Below, piece after piece: positions 39,622 through 50,154 of a DNA stretch of 64,000 nucleotides. The DNA comes from Macrosoma leucophasiata (lineage: Eukaryota > Arthropoda > Insecta > Lepidoptera > Hedylidae), in NCBI GenBank assembly GCA_036365455.1, contig JAWQUS010000022.1, forward strand, positions 5,146,001 through 5,210,000, written 5' to 3'. A program made the translations under genes and the position numbers. The notes beneath the pieces were generated by a model that did not search any database, had not been told where the DNA came from, and saw only the letters and a list, made by a program, of their open reading frames with translations. Position 1 is the first letter of the stretch. The number at the start of each line of letters is the position of its first letter.

Positions 39622-39910
39622 ACTGGTGGCAGAGCTCCAGTGACGGAGCTCGCGGGCGTAGGCACCACCGCATTACCTAATATACTTGCCGCTAAATGGT
39701 AGTGTTCAGCACTATCGTGTTCCGGTCAGGTGATAATGTACGGCCCTGTAATTTCCGGCACAGAGGGATAACACCTTAGGCCTCAGGGGTGGTAACGCAT
39801 CTGCATTTGGCCTTGGTCTTCATGTGGGTGTCTATAGGCTGCAGTCATCACTTAACATCAATGTGAACTGCATGCTTGTTTGCCACTTCCATTACATTAA
39901 AAAAAAAAAA
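39622..39910 (+). mobile_element. S1 retroposon, full length
   Basis: ACTGGTGGCAGAGCTCCAGT to ACTTCCATTACATTA and A12. Near consensus. Confidence 0.92.
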
Positions 39911-39940
39911 TTTCGTTCATCCAGATATGCTGAAAATTTA

Positions 39941-40087
39941 CCCCCTTATTCATAAACGTACATTGGATACGTTTTAGCTATAGAATGCTTTGTCTTTGTC
40001 AGTTGCATTGGGAAATGTGCAGGATAGAAAAAGACAAAGGAGAGATTAGCAACACTTTAGATATAATACGTTCATGAATAAGGAGGT
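39941..40087. mobile_element. M3 MITE, copy 1
   Basis: CCCCCTTATTCATAAACGTA at the left; ACGTTCATGAATAAGGAGG at the right. 147 bp. TTA on the left only. Family of three. Confidence 0.8.
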
Positions 40088-40393
40088 CAACAGCCAGCAA
40101 CTCTTATTTGCGGCCAATTTAATTTGGCTCCCGTATATTTTAATAATAAGGAAAAAAACATTAATTTGATATATAAATAATATAACTTATGGAAGTAAAA
40201 AGTTGTCGCGGCGGAACGAAAATATGTGAGGACGGCCAAGTACGCAACGGCAGCCGTGATTTTTCAGAATCTTTATACATATTGCCGTGAAGTGGACGAT
40301 ATTTAATTGAATAAGCAAGTAAAAAAAATATTTCCTAATAAAAATACCTGAGGCTATTTTTTGATAGGCAACCTAGTGGATATATATTATTTA

Positions 40394-40710
40394 ACGTAAC
40401 TTCACGCCTGTAATCCCCGAAGGGGTAGGCAGAGGTAAATGCATGCATTCAAGTATACATGCAAACACCCACGATTCGCCGGTTACGTTTTTTTTTTTGG
40501 CCCATGTAACAGGTGGCGTGCCTGTTGACATCCCCGGGCACATTACCAAACTTCGAGGTACTGGGAAATTTCCAGAAAATGGAAAAATCCCAATAGAACC
40601 AGAGATAAAGGACTTTACACCATTATCTCTGATAACCCCCTACCCGGGAATCGAACCCAGGACCTCAGCGTAGTAGTAGTGGCCTGCTACCACTAGGCCA
40701 CCGAGGCAGT
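40394..40710 (-). mobile_element. S2 SINE, full length
   Basis: Minus strand: ACTGCCTCGGTGGCCTAGTG, B box GGTTCGATTCC. An A9 run is inside the 3' part at CGTTTTTTTTTTGGCCC. A perfect 11-bp duplication, TATATTATTTA, lies at 40383-40393 and 40711-40721. Confidence 0.95.
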
Positions 40711-40721
40711 TATATTATTTA

Positions 40722-41160
40722 GATTAGAAATATGCGTGAAAATTAGGTTTTAAGCATATCTGGATGAACAAAATGATTCGGCAGTGGGATCCTGACCTTT
40801 AAGCTTGTAATAGAGGTAGCAAACCTGAATTATCTAGCTTTCTGAACTCCCTATTAATTCGTGTCGCAACATTATGCAGAACGTGATGCTACCATCAAGT
40901 GGGATGGAAATAAGGTAAATATAAAAACAAGTTTGCGTATAATTTTTAAAATACGTTCTTCGCTTTAAGGGACATATTTTGTTTCAATAAAAATAATGGC
41001 CTCAGTGACTTAGTGGTAATAAGCTGCTATTACACCACAAATAGTGGGTTCCGTTGCCGGAGAGAGAAGTAAAGTTTATTTCATTTTTATAATAATTATT
41101 ATATATGTGTGTATTCTATATATTTATATATATGTAGTATATATTTATGTTTGTATGTAT
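40722..41160. other. No gene; partial tRNA-like words
   Basis: GGCCTCAGTGACTTAGTGGT (about 41000) resembles an S2 head A box but the B box is lost. GCATATCTGGATGAAC (40757) is the inverse of 39914-39931. Confidence 0.35.
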
Positions 41161-41164
41161 TTAA

Positions 41165-41385
41165 TAAGTAAGTTTAATATCGATATTTTACTATTTGCTT
41201 ATTAAATCATATAATATGTCATTATGGTTAGTAAATCTTTTAGTTTATAACTTTATTCTCAATGCACCAACATATTTTTTTCTTTCTCAACACAACCCCA
41301 AGGTTGACTGGTCGAGAATGCTTTATAGCATTAAGTCCGCCTCATGTACTTGTAAGTGCAAGAAAGTTTAAATAAATAAATAAAT
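41165..41385 (+). mobile_element. LINE 3' end (GGTTGACTGGTCG type)
   Basis: CAAGGTTGACTGGTCGAGAA..GCATTAAGTCCGCC, then TTTAAATAAATAAATAAATT. Third member with 19663 and 36136. Confidence 0.65.
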
Positions 41386-41607
41386 TAAAAAAAAAAATAC
41401 GTTGACACTCACAGCCCCACAGTAGGTATAAACCTGTGTCGTGGATGCCGTTATACACATACACAAAAAATATACAACACGTATACAAACACCTAGACCC
41501 GAAACAAATATCTATAGGCCATACAAATATTTGTCCCGGTGCGGGCATCAAACCCGCGACCCTTCGAATCAAACGATCGTGTCAGACCGCTGGACTAACC
41601 GGGTCGT
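41386..41607 (-). mobile_element. tRNA-headed SINE, fourth family
   Basis: Minus strand: the tRNA-like head at 41607-41529, then a body (TATGGCCTATAGATATTTGT, GTTTATACCTACTGTGGGGC, GTGAGTGTCAACGTATT) and an A/T-rich tail. The body is typical of lepidopteran tRNA SINEs. Confidence 0.75.
41529..41607 (-). tRNA. tRNA-like head of the SINE
   Basis: GACCCGGTTAGTCCAGCGGT holds the A box and GCGGGTTTGATGCCC the B box. It has an extended middle (GACACGATCGTTTGATTCG), so it is tRNA-derived rather than a tRNA gene. Confidence 0.6.
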
Positions 41608-41886
41608 AAAGTCGTAATGAAAATCAAAACTGAATATTGCATTATTTTTCCTTATTGAATCTTTTCTTGGACACCAAAAGAAAAAAGAAAAATACCAGTA
41701 ATATCATGTTAGATAACGTAACATTATATTTATTGTGTTCTTAACATAAGTATTATTGTAACAAGAGCTATTAATTATTAGTGACTTTATAAAACTTCCT
41801 GTAACAAACAGGTGATAACAACAGGATATTAAAACTTCATACTATTATTTTAAAACGTCATTCCTCCACTTAGATCCCTTTTAGGG
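41608..41886. other. AT-rich, nothing recognised
   Basis: No frame or family. Confidence 0.35.
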
Positions 41887-42174
41887 TTTTTTTTTTTATG
41901 TAATTGAAGTGGCAAACTAGCATGCAGTTCACATTGATGTTAAGTGATGACTGCAGCCTATAGACATCCACACAAAGACCAAGGTCAAAATACAAATGCG
42001 TTACCACTCCTGAGGCCTAAGGTGTTATGCCTCTGTGCCGGCAATTACAGGGCCGTACATTACCACCTGACCGGAACACGATAGTGCTGAACACTACCAT
42101 TTAGCGGCAAGTATATTAGGTAATGCGGTGGTGCCTACGCCCGCGAGCTCCGTCACTGGAGCTCTACCACCAGT
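41887..42174 (-). mobile_element. S1 retroposon, full length
   Basis: T-run, ATGTAATTGAAGTGGCAAAC to ACCACCAGT. Near consensus. Confidence 0.92.
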
Positions 42175-42204
42175 AAAAGGTTCTTGAAAGACTGACAAAA
42201 TCTG

Positions 42205-42262
42205 ATGAGCTGAGACCATAGATGTTATGTCTCTGTGGTAGTTATTACGAAGCCATACCTAT
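42205..42262 (-). repeat. Older S1 fragment
   Basis: TGAGCTGAGACCATAGATGT..CTGTGGTAGTTATTACGAAG parallels the central S1 segment. Confidence 0.5.
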
Positions 42263-42266
42263 TGGT

Positions 42267-42384
42267 CATAATAATAATAATGGCAACCCATTATACGTCC
42301 CACTGCTGGGCACGAGTCTCTCCCCTTTTTGGGGGGAGGCATGGAGCTTACTCCACCACGCTGCTCTAATACGGATTGGTGGAG
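42267..42384 (-). mobile_element. S3 SINE, 5' truncated
   Basis: ATAATAATAATGGCAACCCA to CGGATTGGTGGAG. Only the last 120 bp of S3. Confidence 0.88.
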
Positions 42385-42460
42385 AATTTGTCTTACAACA
42401 TCTTAATTATCTGAGCGTTATATTCGTGTTCCTATTCAAAAAATAAATAAATAATGAAGA

Positions 42461-42513
42461 TGTATCTTCACGCCAAGTCCCTGACGGGGTAGGCAGTGAG
42501 TGTGAAGAGTCAG
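42461..42513 (-). repeat. RTE-like LINE 3' tip
   Basis: TGTATCTTCACGCCAAGTCC..GGGGTAGGCAGTGAGTGTGA. A few tens of bases only. Confidence 0.65.
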
Positions 42514-42514
42514 A

Positions 42515-42783
42515 TTTTTTTGTATGTAATGAAAGTGGCAAACAAGCATTGATGTTAAGTGATGACTGCAGCTTATAGACACCCACACAAATACCAAGGT
42601 CAATGCAGATGCGTTACCGATCCTGAGACCTAAGGTGTTATGTCTCTGTGCCGGAAATTACAGGGCCGTACATTACCACCTGACCGGAACAAGATAATGC
42701 TGAACACTACCATTTAGCGGCAAGTATATTTGGTAATGCGGTAGTGCCTACGCCCGCGAGCTCCGTCAATGGAACTCTATTCC
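42515..42783 (-). mobile_element. S1 retroposon, near full length
   Basis: T-run, GTATGTAATGAAAGTGGCAA to TCAATGGAACTCTA. Small deletion removing GCAGTTCAC. Confidence 0.88.
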
Positions 42784-43224
42784 ACTTGAAACACCGCCCA
42801 TGCTTCTTCTAAATTCATCATTCTCTTCATTCATAAAAGATCTAAATATTTATTCACTTTTCGATGGAAAGTATCCATGAATTTTGATAACGATTGTGGA
42901 ATTTAATTTTGAATTGACGTTTCCACGTAATTATACACTTTAATTATCCAAACTCAAGTAAGTAATAATGAAGGATTGTCAAGTGTTTCATACGTATTTT
43001 GATAATCACATTCCTGATTAAATATCGCTGTCGACGCTTCATATTATTGATCTTCTTAACCGTGAATCTAAATAGAATTTAATTAAATTTGTTTTGTACG
43101 TATAAAGTGTTTAGGTATGATGAGATGTTAGGTACTAAATACACTATGTTTTTTTTAATTCGGTTTGCTTTTGTGATAGAAAGGAGACGGGTGATTTTGG
43201 GCCTGCAAAACTAAAGGTGCCAAT
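42784..43224. other. AT-rich, nothing recognised
   Basis: No frame or family. Confidence 0.4.
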
Positions 43225-43507
43225 TTTCCTTGGAGTCAAGAGTCCCTCCCCTGTACCAACTAAACGGTGGTTGTAAGAAATTCAAACGTTACGGCAATAG
43301 TAGCTACATATAACAAAATTAAAAGGAAAACTATCACACTAAAGTTGGCTTTACAAGTTTGCGAGTAATAGTCGACCATATGTATTTTATTCGAAAATTT
43401 TGAACAACTCCATAGAAAATGTTTTTTTTTTTTTAATACATTATTCGAACTTTAAAACAACGGAACACTACACTGCGCGTGACCCGACACGTACTTGACC
43501 GTTTTTG
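43225..43507 (-). repeat. TACGGAACCC-type element, fragment
   Basis: Matches the inverse complement of 49130-49365 (CCTCCCCTGTACC aside): ACTATCACACTAAAGTTGGC, TTGCGAGTAATAGTCGACCA, GACACGTACTTGACCGTTTT. Confidence 0.65.
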
Positions 43508-43511
43508 TATT

Positions 43512-43780
43512 AATGTAAGTTGGTGGTAAACAAGCATTTAGTTCACATAGATGTTAACTGATAATTGCTGCTTATAGACATCTAAATAAAAACTAGATCG
43601 AAATGTAGATGCGTTACCACCAACAAGACCTTCATTGTTGTCTATGTGACAGTTATTACGGGGCTATACATCACCATCTAACCGGAACACGATAGTGCTG
43701 AACTACCATCTGGCGGCAGATAGATTAGGTAATGCCTTGTCTATACCCTCGAGTTACTACTCTGGAATTTTACCACCAGT
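43512..43780 (-). repeat. Older S1 subfamily copy
   Basis: TAATGTAAGTTGGTGGTAAA to ACTCTGGAATTTTACCACCAGT. Shares diagnostic changes with 9031 (TGTGACAGTTATTACGGGGC). Confidence 0.82.
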
Positions 43781-43793
43781 TTAAAAAATAATA

Positions 43794-44430
43794 TTAGAAG
43801 CGCGCATGGCCCAGCGGCTGGTGTAGATCAGAAGTGATCGACATGGTTAAGCACAACGGGCGCGGTCAGGTAGGTTTTTTACTGGTGGTAGAGCTCCAGT
43901 GACGGAGCTCGCGGGCGTAGGCACCACCGTATTACCTAATTTACTTGCCGCTAAATGGTAGTGTTCAGCACTATCGTGTTCCGGTCAGGTGGAAATGTAC
44001 GGCCCTGTAATTTCCGGCACAGAGGCAAACACCTTAGGCCTCAGGGGTGGTAACGCATCTGCATTTTGGCCTTGGCCTTCATGTGGGTGTCTATAGGCTG
44101 CAGTCATCACTTAACATCAATGTGAACAGCATGCATGTTTGCCACTTCCATAAAATAAAAAAAATAAAAAAAGTGAGATGGGTGACTTCTAGTGGCAAAT
44201 TAATTGCGCATTTCCGTGATTCGGAGGGCACGTCAAGCCGTCGGTCCCCGTTGCTATCGATAGATAGTAGTCGTTAGACCTTGTCGGGGGCCTTATGGGC
44301 GGTTTGAAAACATCCGAAAGCTGGGTTGGCCACTAACCCACCCACCTCCAGGCCTCCAGGCCTCCCTCTAAAAAGGGGAGAAACTCGTGCCCAGCAGTGG
44401 GACGTATAATGGGTTGCCATTATTATTATA
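43794..44430 (+). mobile_element. S3 SINE split by S1
   Basis: GAAGCGCGCATGGCCCAGCG to CGCGGTCAGGTAG, S1, then GTGAGATGGGTGACTTCTAG to GGGTTGCCATTATTATA. An outer 13-bp duplication, TTAAAAAATAATA, lies at 43781-43793 and 44431-44443. Layering: older S1 at 43512, then S3, then young S1. Confidence 0.93.
43881..44172 (+). mobile_element. S1 retroposon nested in S3
   Basis: ACTGGTGGTAGAGCTCCAGT to ACTTCCATAAAATAAAAAAA. Full length. Confidence 0.93.
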
Positions 44431-44498
44431 TTAAAAAATAATAACAACAAAATATGATGAATTAAAATATAACTAATAATTTAATCACTAAAATGTTA

Positions 44499-44646
44499 AC
44501 CCCCTTATTCATAAACGTACATTAGATACGTTTTAGCTATAGAATGCTTTGTCTTTGTCAGTTGCATTGTCAAATATGCAGGATAGAAAAAGACGAAGGA
44601 GAGATTAGCAACACCTTAGCTAAAATACGTTTATGAATAAGGGGGG
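44499..44646. mobile_element. M3 MITE, copy 2, TTA duplication
   Basis: ACCCCCTTATTCATAAACGT to ACGTTTATGAATAAGGGGGG, with TTA at 44496-44498 and 44647-44649. TTA fits PIF/Harbinger. Confidence 0.85.
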
Positions 44647-44762
44647 TTAGTGATTAAAGTATTCGTTATATTTCAATTAATCCTTCAAGGATCGTACGGC
44701 CACCGGCGGCGACACACAATTGAATTTCTATTGTCATATTTTTCTCGTGTCTGGAGAGATTA

Positions 44763-45020
44763 AGTAATGGAAATGGTAAACAAGCATGCAGTTCACATTG
44801 ATGTTAAGTGATGATTGCAGCCTATAGACATTTACACAAAGACCAAGGTCAAAATGCAGATGCGCTACCACTCTTGAGGCTTAAGATGTTATGCCTCTGT
44901 GCCGGGTATAACAGGGCCGTACATTACCACTTGACCGGAACACGATAGTGCTGAACACTACCATTTAGCGGCAAGCGAGCGCGAGCTCGCGAGCTTCGTC
45001 GCTGCAGCTCTACCACCAGT
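44763..45020 (-). mobile_element. S1 retroposon, near full length
   Basis: AGTAATGGAAATGGTAAACA to ACCACCAGT; no T-run, and the TATTAGGTAATGCGGTGGTG segment is replaced by GCGAGCGCGAGCTCGCGAGC. Confidence 0.88.
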
Positions 45021-45057
45021 AAATATTACTAATATTCTTCATAATATTGTGTTCTTT

Positions 45058-45193
45058 CATGATATGTTCTTAGGTTTTCGCGAGCTACACTCATTGAAAT
45101 AAAACTATTTTTTCGGATTTAGCTCGCGTATATTTTTTAAATCATTTTTGTTTAATATACGCGAGCTAAATCCGAAAAAATAGTTTTATTTCA
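45058..45193 (-). mobile_element. F2 foldback retroposon, copy 2
   Basis: Perfect 41-bp arms (TTGAAATAAAACTATTTTTT.. and inverse, 45094-45134 and 45154-45194). The outer text TTAGGTTTTCGCGAGCT is shared with 30560-30721. A 12-bp duplication, ATTGTGTTCTTT, lies at 45046-45057 and 45194-45205. The TTTCGG core is missing. Confidence 0.85.
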
Positions 45194-45205
45194 ATTGTGT
45201 TCTTT

Positions 45206-45575
45206 GTTGGCACATTAAAACCTCTCTTGTTAACGATAATAATGATCGAATTTTATTAGAAAATTAATTTGCGAACTGCATTAAAACAATGCATTAATAG
45301 TTTTGTGATTCGTTTGTATAAGATCAAGCAATAAAGAAAAAATCAAAAATTGTGTAATTTTTAATGGCCATGGTGAATTTAAATTATTGTGATCAATAGT
45401 ATATATTTGTGAAATAAAATTTGATAGATATGTTTCATAGTTAACCGTTATATATTGAGACATGTTTTATTCAGATAAATACTAGAATATAATCATCAAC
45501 TCCTGTTAAACATGGTAAATAATTACGCGGCGCATCGTCTTTGTACATACTAAATTCTCAAAAGCACTTTTGGGC
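45206..45575. other. AT-rich, nothing recognised
   Basis: Short frames only. Confidence 0.35.
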
Positions 45576-45640
45576 ATATATGCAAAAATAAACCATCACA
45601 ATAAAAATCAATACAAAATTTTATTTTTGCATATATCTAA
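45576..45640. repeat. Hairpin in AT-rich DNA
   Basis: ATATATGCAAAAATAAA and TTTATTTTTGCATATAT, 17-bp perfect arms around 28 bp. Confidence 0.7.
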
Positions 45641-45779
45641 TATTAAATAAAAAAAATTAAACAAACCTGTTACATAACAACAAGTCTCAACTAGCGTCGA
45701 GAGAAAGGAAAAAAATGGAGAAAATTATAAATTACACAAAACCACTTCAACACATAACACAAGAGATTAATTAGTAACG

Positions 45780-45925
45780 CGAAGAGAGAGTGAGATGAGA
45801 GAAAAGCTTCGCACGAGAGACGTGCAGTTCAGACGTCATGCGATAGGACACTGCTACGCCGTAGCATCCCCCAGCTGCGCGTAGAGGGGCTACGGTGCTA
45901 CGCTCGTAGCGTTGATTTCTGATGG
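45780..45925. other. CpG-rich patch with short palindromes
   Basis: CTGCTACGCCGTAGCA and GCTACGCTCGTAGC around 45850-45912 stand out from AT-rich surroundings. Could be a transposon end or regulatory DNA; no family recognised. Confidence 0.3.
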
Positions 45926-46172
45926 GTAAATACGTACAATAATTTCTATTTGTGAGTTACATTTGGTAATTTGTTGAATGAGATGTTAATATGTCTTGTT
46001 ATGTTATGTTTTATAACATTTGATACGTTTAAAATGATAAAGATCAGTGTTTGCACTGTTCGTTATATAACACGATGTCTCTATTTGTTGTGTGTTAGTC
46101 TTGTTTTTTTTTTTTTTTAACAACAACATTCTTTTTTTTCTAAGAAGGTTATTTATATTGATAAGAAAAAAT

Positions 46173-46371
46173 CGTAACTTCAAGCCTGTAATCCCCGAAG
46201 GGGTAGGCAGAGGTAAATGCATGCATTCAATCATACATGCAAACACCCACGATTCGCCGGTTACGTTTTGGCCCATGTAACAGATGGCGAGCCTATTGAC
46301 ATCTCAGAGCACATTACCAAACTTCGAGGTATTGGGAAACTCCGAGAAAATGGAAAAATCCCAATAGAACC
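46173..46371 (-). mobile_element. S2 SINE, 5' truncated
   Basis: CGTAACTTCAAGCCTGTAAT to TCCCAATAGAACCAG. The tRNA-like head is missing. Confidence 0.88.
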
Positions 46372-46372
46372 A

Positions 46373-46425
46373 GTTGCCACCCCTTAGATCTAAGGTGTCA
46401 TGTGTCTGTGATAGTAAATTAATAA
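46373..46425 (-). repeat. Older S1 fragment
   Basis: TTGCCACCCCTTAGATCTAA..GTGTCTGTGATAGTAAATTA. Confidence 0.5.
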
Positions 46426-46429
46426 AATA

Positions 46430-46660
46430 TGCTATATTTTTTTATAATTTTTTTTTTAATCATGTTTTCTTTAAGTCTGTAGGTTGACAGACAAGCAAAC
46501 GGGCCTAGTGAAAAGTGGTCACCGTCGCCTATGAACACCAGGGGAGTTGCCAACGCGCTGCCAGCCCTGAAGGACTCTTTTGACGCCATTTTTGAAGAAC
46601 CCCATATTACAGCACCTAGGGAACACCTCAGAGGGAAGTTCATTCCACAATTTTTAAAAA
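46430..46660 (+). repeat. Unassigned retroelement-like fragment
   Basis: AAGCAAACGGGCCTAGTGAA, AAGTGGTCACCGTCGCCTAT and GTTGCCAACGCGCTGCCAGC are typical words of a common lepidopteran repeat. Family not named. Confidence 0.45.
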
Positions 46661-46689
46661 TTAAAAAAAAACAATTTATTTTTTCAAAT

Positions 46690-47219
46690 TATGCATAATA
46701 TACTTGCTTATAAGTAGTAGTGTTTAGCAATATCGTGTTACGGTCAGGTTTTTACTGGTGGTAGAGCTCCAGTGACGGAACTCGCGGGCGTAGGCACCAC
46801 CGCATTACCTAAAATACTTGCCGCCAAATTGTGCCACAAAAAAAAATCCAGTCAGGTGGTAATGTATAGCCCTATAATTTCCGGCACAGAGGCATAACAC
46901 TTTAGGCCTCAAGAGTGGTAACGCATCTGCACTTTGACCTTTGTCTTTGTGTGGATGTTTATAGGCTGCAGTCATCACTTAACATAAATGTGAACTGCAT
47001 GCTTGTTTGCCACTTATTCTTACACTTCATTACATAAAAAGGGTCGTAATTTACGGCCCTGTTATCAGGCATACAGGCATAATATATACCTTAGGCCTCA
47101 GGAGTGGCAACGCATCTACATTGAAATCTTTGGTTTCATGTTGATGTTTATAAACTACTGTATTACTTACCATCAATGTAAACTGTATGCTTGTTAGGCA
47201 ATATATTACATTATAAAAA
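46690..47219 (+). repeat. Older S1 split by a younger S1
   Basis: The old copy starts ATAATATACTTGCTTATAAG, is cut at TACGGTCAGG (46749), and resumes at 47041 (GGGTCGTAATTTACGGCCCT) to TATATTACATTATAAAAAG. Confidence 0.82.
46754..47040 (+). mobile_element. S1 retroposon nested in an older S1
   Basis: ACTGGTGGTAGAGCTCCAGT to CACTTCATTACATAAAAA, with GTGCCACAAAAAAAAATCCA replacing the segment before GTCAGGTGG. Confidence 0.9.
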
Positions 47220-47224
47220 GTCAG

Positions 47225-47633
47225 AAAATTAATATACTCACAATGCAAATTCAATAAACTCAAGATCAAACGTAAAACTATGAAATTGGTCGCCGAAATA
47301 AAACGAAAACTTTTCGAGGACGAGAAATTTCTTGCGAGACATGACAAAATAGCCTCGCATCGCCCACTCGCGCTCAAAGTGTGTCGTTTATTTTGCAACA
47401 CGAATGTTTGGTTTAAGAATGGACCATTGTCCGTGTCCAGCATGTGATGGACAATTCTAAAAGTTTGAAATTGAAATATTTGAATTGCTCTACAGAGTGG
47501 ATAAGGCTGTATGTCAATAATAATTCAATGGTGTGATCTATTGTGATAAACAGAATCGTCATTATACCATAAACAATTTTTTGCAACTTGATATTATTAT
47601 TTAAATATAGTAACTCATAAAATTATAAACTTA
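47225..47633 (+). repeat. Local duplication E, copy 1
   Basis: ATGAAATTGGTCGCCGAAAT, CAAAGTGTGTCGTTTATTTT and AAGAATGGACCATTGTCCGT recur at 48040-48435 about 790 bp away. A weaker third copy is at 52640-52860. Confidence 0.75.
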
Positions 47634-47780
47634 CCCTCCCTTATTCATAAACGTATTTTAGCTAAAGTGTTGCTAATCTCTCCTTTGTCTTTTTCTATCC
47701 CGCACATTTGACAATGCAACTGACAAAGACAAAGCATTCTATAGCTAAAACGTATCTAATGTACATTTATGAATAAGGGC
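47634..47780. mobile_element. M3 MITE, copy 3
   Basis: CCCTCCCTTATTCATAAACG to CATTTATGAATAAGGGC, with TTA before it. Its right end contributes to the F1 target duplication next door, so F1 came later. Confidence 0.82.
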
Positions 47781-47786
47781 GATAGT

Positions 47787-47991
47787 ATTTTTATTTTTTA
47801 AAGAAAAATGGAAAGAAAATTTTGACTTCAGGCGAGACTCGAACTCGCGACCTACTGGGAATCTAGTCCAGCCGCTCTTCCAATTGAGCTACTGAAGCCC
47901 TGCCCGATTTGTCAAATCTTTCTTTCCATTTTTCTTTAAAAAATAAAAATATATTTCACAAGCATGTGTTAATGCGAAATAATATAAAAAC
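47787..47991 (-). mobile_element. F1 tRNA-bearing foldback, compact copy
   Basis: A perfect 12-bp duplication, AAGGGCGATAGT, lies at 47775-47786 and 47992-48003. On the minus strand: arm GTTTTTATATTATTTCGCAT..AAAGAAAAATGGAAAG, a 20-bp link, one tRNA-like, arm CTTTCCATTTTTCTTTAAA. This 205-bp copy shows the minimal complete layout. Confidence 0.9.
47825..47898 (-). tRNA. tRNA-like sequence inside F1
   Basis: Acceptor GCTTCAG with CTGAAGT (one G-T pair), D-stem GCTC/GAGC, T-stem GCGAG/CTCGC, A box TAGCTCAATTGG. Same weak anticodon arm as at 23517. Confidence 0.58.
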
Positions 47992-48039
47992 AAGGGCGAT
48001 AGTGTTCATTGTTCAGCAAATAAATATACTCACAATGCA

Positions 48040-48435
48040 TATTTAATAAACTCAGGTTCAAATGTGAAACCATGAAATTGGTCGCTGAAATTAAACGAAA
48101 ACGTTTCTTGCGAGACATGACAAAATAGCCTCGCATCTCGCACTCGCGCTCAAAGTGTGTCGTTTATTTTACAACACGAATGTTTGGTTTAAGAATGGAC
48201 CATTGTCCGTGTCCAGAACGTGATGAACGATTCTAAAAGTTTAAAATTGAAATGTGCTATATGTGATATACAGCCTTATCCATTGTGTTGACTGTTGAGC
48301 ATTAATTTGCTCAACAGAGATGGTCTGATGGTCTGATCTGTTCTGATTAATAGAAACGTCATTGAACCATCGACAAATTTTTGCAGCATAATATTATTAT
48401 CTGAATATAGTAACTCATAAAATTAAATACTAAAA
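48040..48435 (+). repeat. Local duplication E, copy 2
   Basis: Partner of 47225-47633, with a deletion of about 20 bp at CGAAAACGTTTCTTGCGAGA. Confidence 0.75.
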
Positions 48436-49108
48436 ATTGAAGTCATGGAACAATATCTTAGCCGAATTAAACAATAATTTACTAATTTACACCATCTTCT
48501 CGCCTTACACACACTCTGATCTGACCTCAATATATATATGATACTCAATATATTTATTTCGTTATTCACTTAGGTATATCTTATTGAATCATAAGTGATC
48601 ATGCTCGTATCATAAATTAATGTTAAAATATTTTTTAATAATTTTTACAAACCTTAAAACGATATCCTTTCATAGAGAGCCTATTATAATATCTACGTCT
48701 AATTTCAATTTTTATTTTATTTAGCTTTCTCTAATGTCTAGACCTTGCCATTTTGAAAATTGTCCTTATGATAGCATTATTGTTCATGTAAACTTTTTAC
48801 CACATAATTATTGGATTGGAAATGTAAAATAAAACATACAGCGCGGTGAGAGGCTGGTGACCTGTATCTCAAGTGAGATTTTGTCTCATTTTTTTCAGGC
48901 ACCAGTCCTATTCAATTTAAAGGTCACGTAATACATTTTTCTTCCAATGCTTTGTAATTTATCTTAAGATTTTTGTAAAACCTTGATTGGAGAAGAAAAT
49001 AAATATTTATTATGTTATGTTTAATTACCCTGTTAGTTGAGAAGAAGAATGTAATACTGTACTAATATACTTTGCCAGATATAGCTATCCTGCTAAGATA
49101 AGGCAAAA
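48436..49108. other. AT-rich, nothing recognised
   Basis: No repeat of this window and no credible frame. Confidence 0.4.
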
Positions 49109-49644
49109 AACCGGTCAAGAGCGTGTCGAGCCACGCGCAGTGTAGGGTTCCGTGGTTTTTAGGTTTGATTAATGCATTGAAAGAAATATATAAAATTTTC
49201 TATAGAGTTGTTCAAAAATATCGAGTATTACATTTGGTCGATTATTACTCGCAAACTTGTAAAGCCAACTTAGGTGTGATAGTTTTCCTTTTAATTTCGT
49301 TGTATGAAGCTACTATTGCCGTAACATTTGAATTCCTAACAACAACCGTTTAGTCTCTAGGGGGGGGGGGGGCACTTGAGTCTAACGAAAGATACCGTCT
49401 ACTTCTTTAAATCGTAATAAGTCACGAACAGTTAACAAAATCCAAAACTGATGTTAGCAAACCCCTAACATTTTTGAAAGAACTATCCAACGATACTTAT
49501 GTAGAAAACGAAAAATAAAAAAAATATCCGTGCGTTACATGTAGGGGAGGTACCCTAAATAAAACAGACAGGCAGACAGACAGATAGACGGACGGACATG
49601 GCGAAACTATAAGGGTTCCTTGTTTTCTATGGAACCCTTAAAAG
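49109..49644 (+). repeat. TACGGAACCC-type element, long copy
   Basis: AACCGGTCAAGAGCGTGTCG and GGGTTCCGTGG at the left; ACAGACAGATAGACGGACGG and TATGGAACCCTTAAAAGG at the right. A run of 12-13 G occurs at about 49362. Non-coding. Confidence 0.75.
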
Positions 49645-49757
49645 GTTCTTAAATATTTTATATTACTTGGGAGAGTATCACATTTACGATTGGGCAGTTT
49701 CGTCAAACTCGCCGGTCATGCTATGATCGGGTTGTAACAAATTCTCTTGACTTTTAA

Positions 49758-50138
49758 GGTCACAGCTCACTAGAGCCACTCAAGATTTGACCAGCACTGC
49801 CTCGTTTTACGGCGTCCACTCGTCTATAGATAGTCACGGTTGAACGACGCGAACCGTGAGCGTGAACCACTTGCGGGCAGCGCGCGGTACACTTGGGTAC
49901 AGCGCGTTGGTAATGTATAATAATCAATGCAACTCAAGCAAGTGGTCCACTCGTAGTCCGCGCGTAGAGCGCGCGCCGCCGTCGCGTGTTAACGGCTTGC
50001 AGTCGAGGTAATCCGGTGTCCATACGGAGTTGATGTAATGAGCGCAGGTCCATATAATTTCGTATACCTAAAGAACACTAACCGCTCGAGGTGGTTGGGC
50101 GTTGGTCGGGTACCGGTTGGCTCTAGTGAGCTATGACT
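49758..50138. mobile_element. TTAA-flanked GC-rich MITE
   Basis: GGTCACAGCTCACTAGAGCC at the left pairs with GGCTCTAGTGAGCTATGACT at the right (two mismatches). TTAA at 49754-49757 and 50139-50142 fits piggyBac or Kolobok. The interior is CpG-rich (GCGCGCGCCGCCGTCGCG). No transposase. Confidence 0.85.
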
Positions 50139-50154
50139 TTAATACGGGGCGGAA

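Noticed and set aside
39914..40772. Large inverted repeat CATCCAGATATGC..GCATATCTGGATG as a transposon
   Set aside because: Only about 16 bp pair, separated by about 830 bp that hold separate M3 and S2 insertions; it may be a relic but there is no duplication to support it.
49362..49374. G-run of 12-13 as a functional quadruplex
   Set aside because: A single homopolymer inside a decayed repeat; length slippage or sequencing error is as likely.
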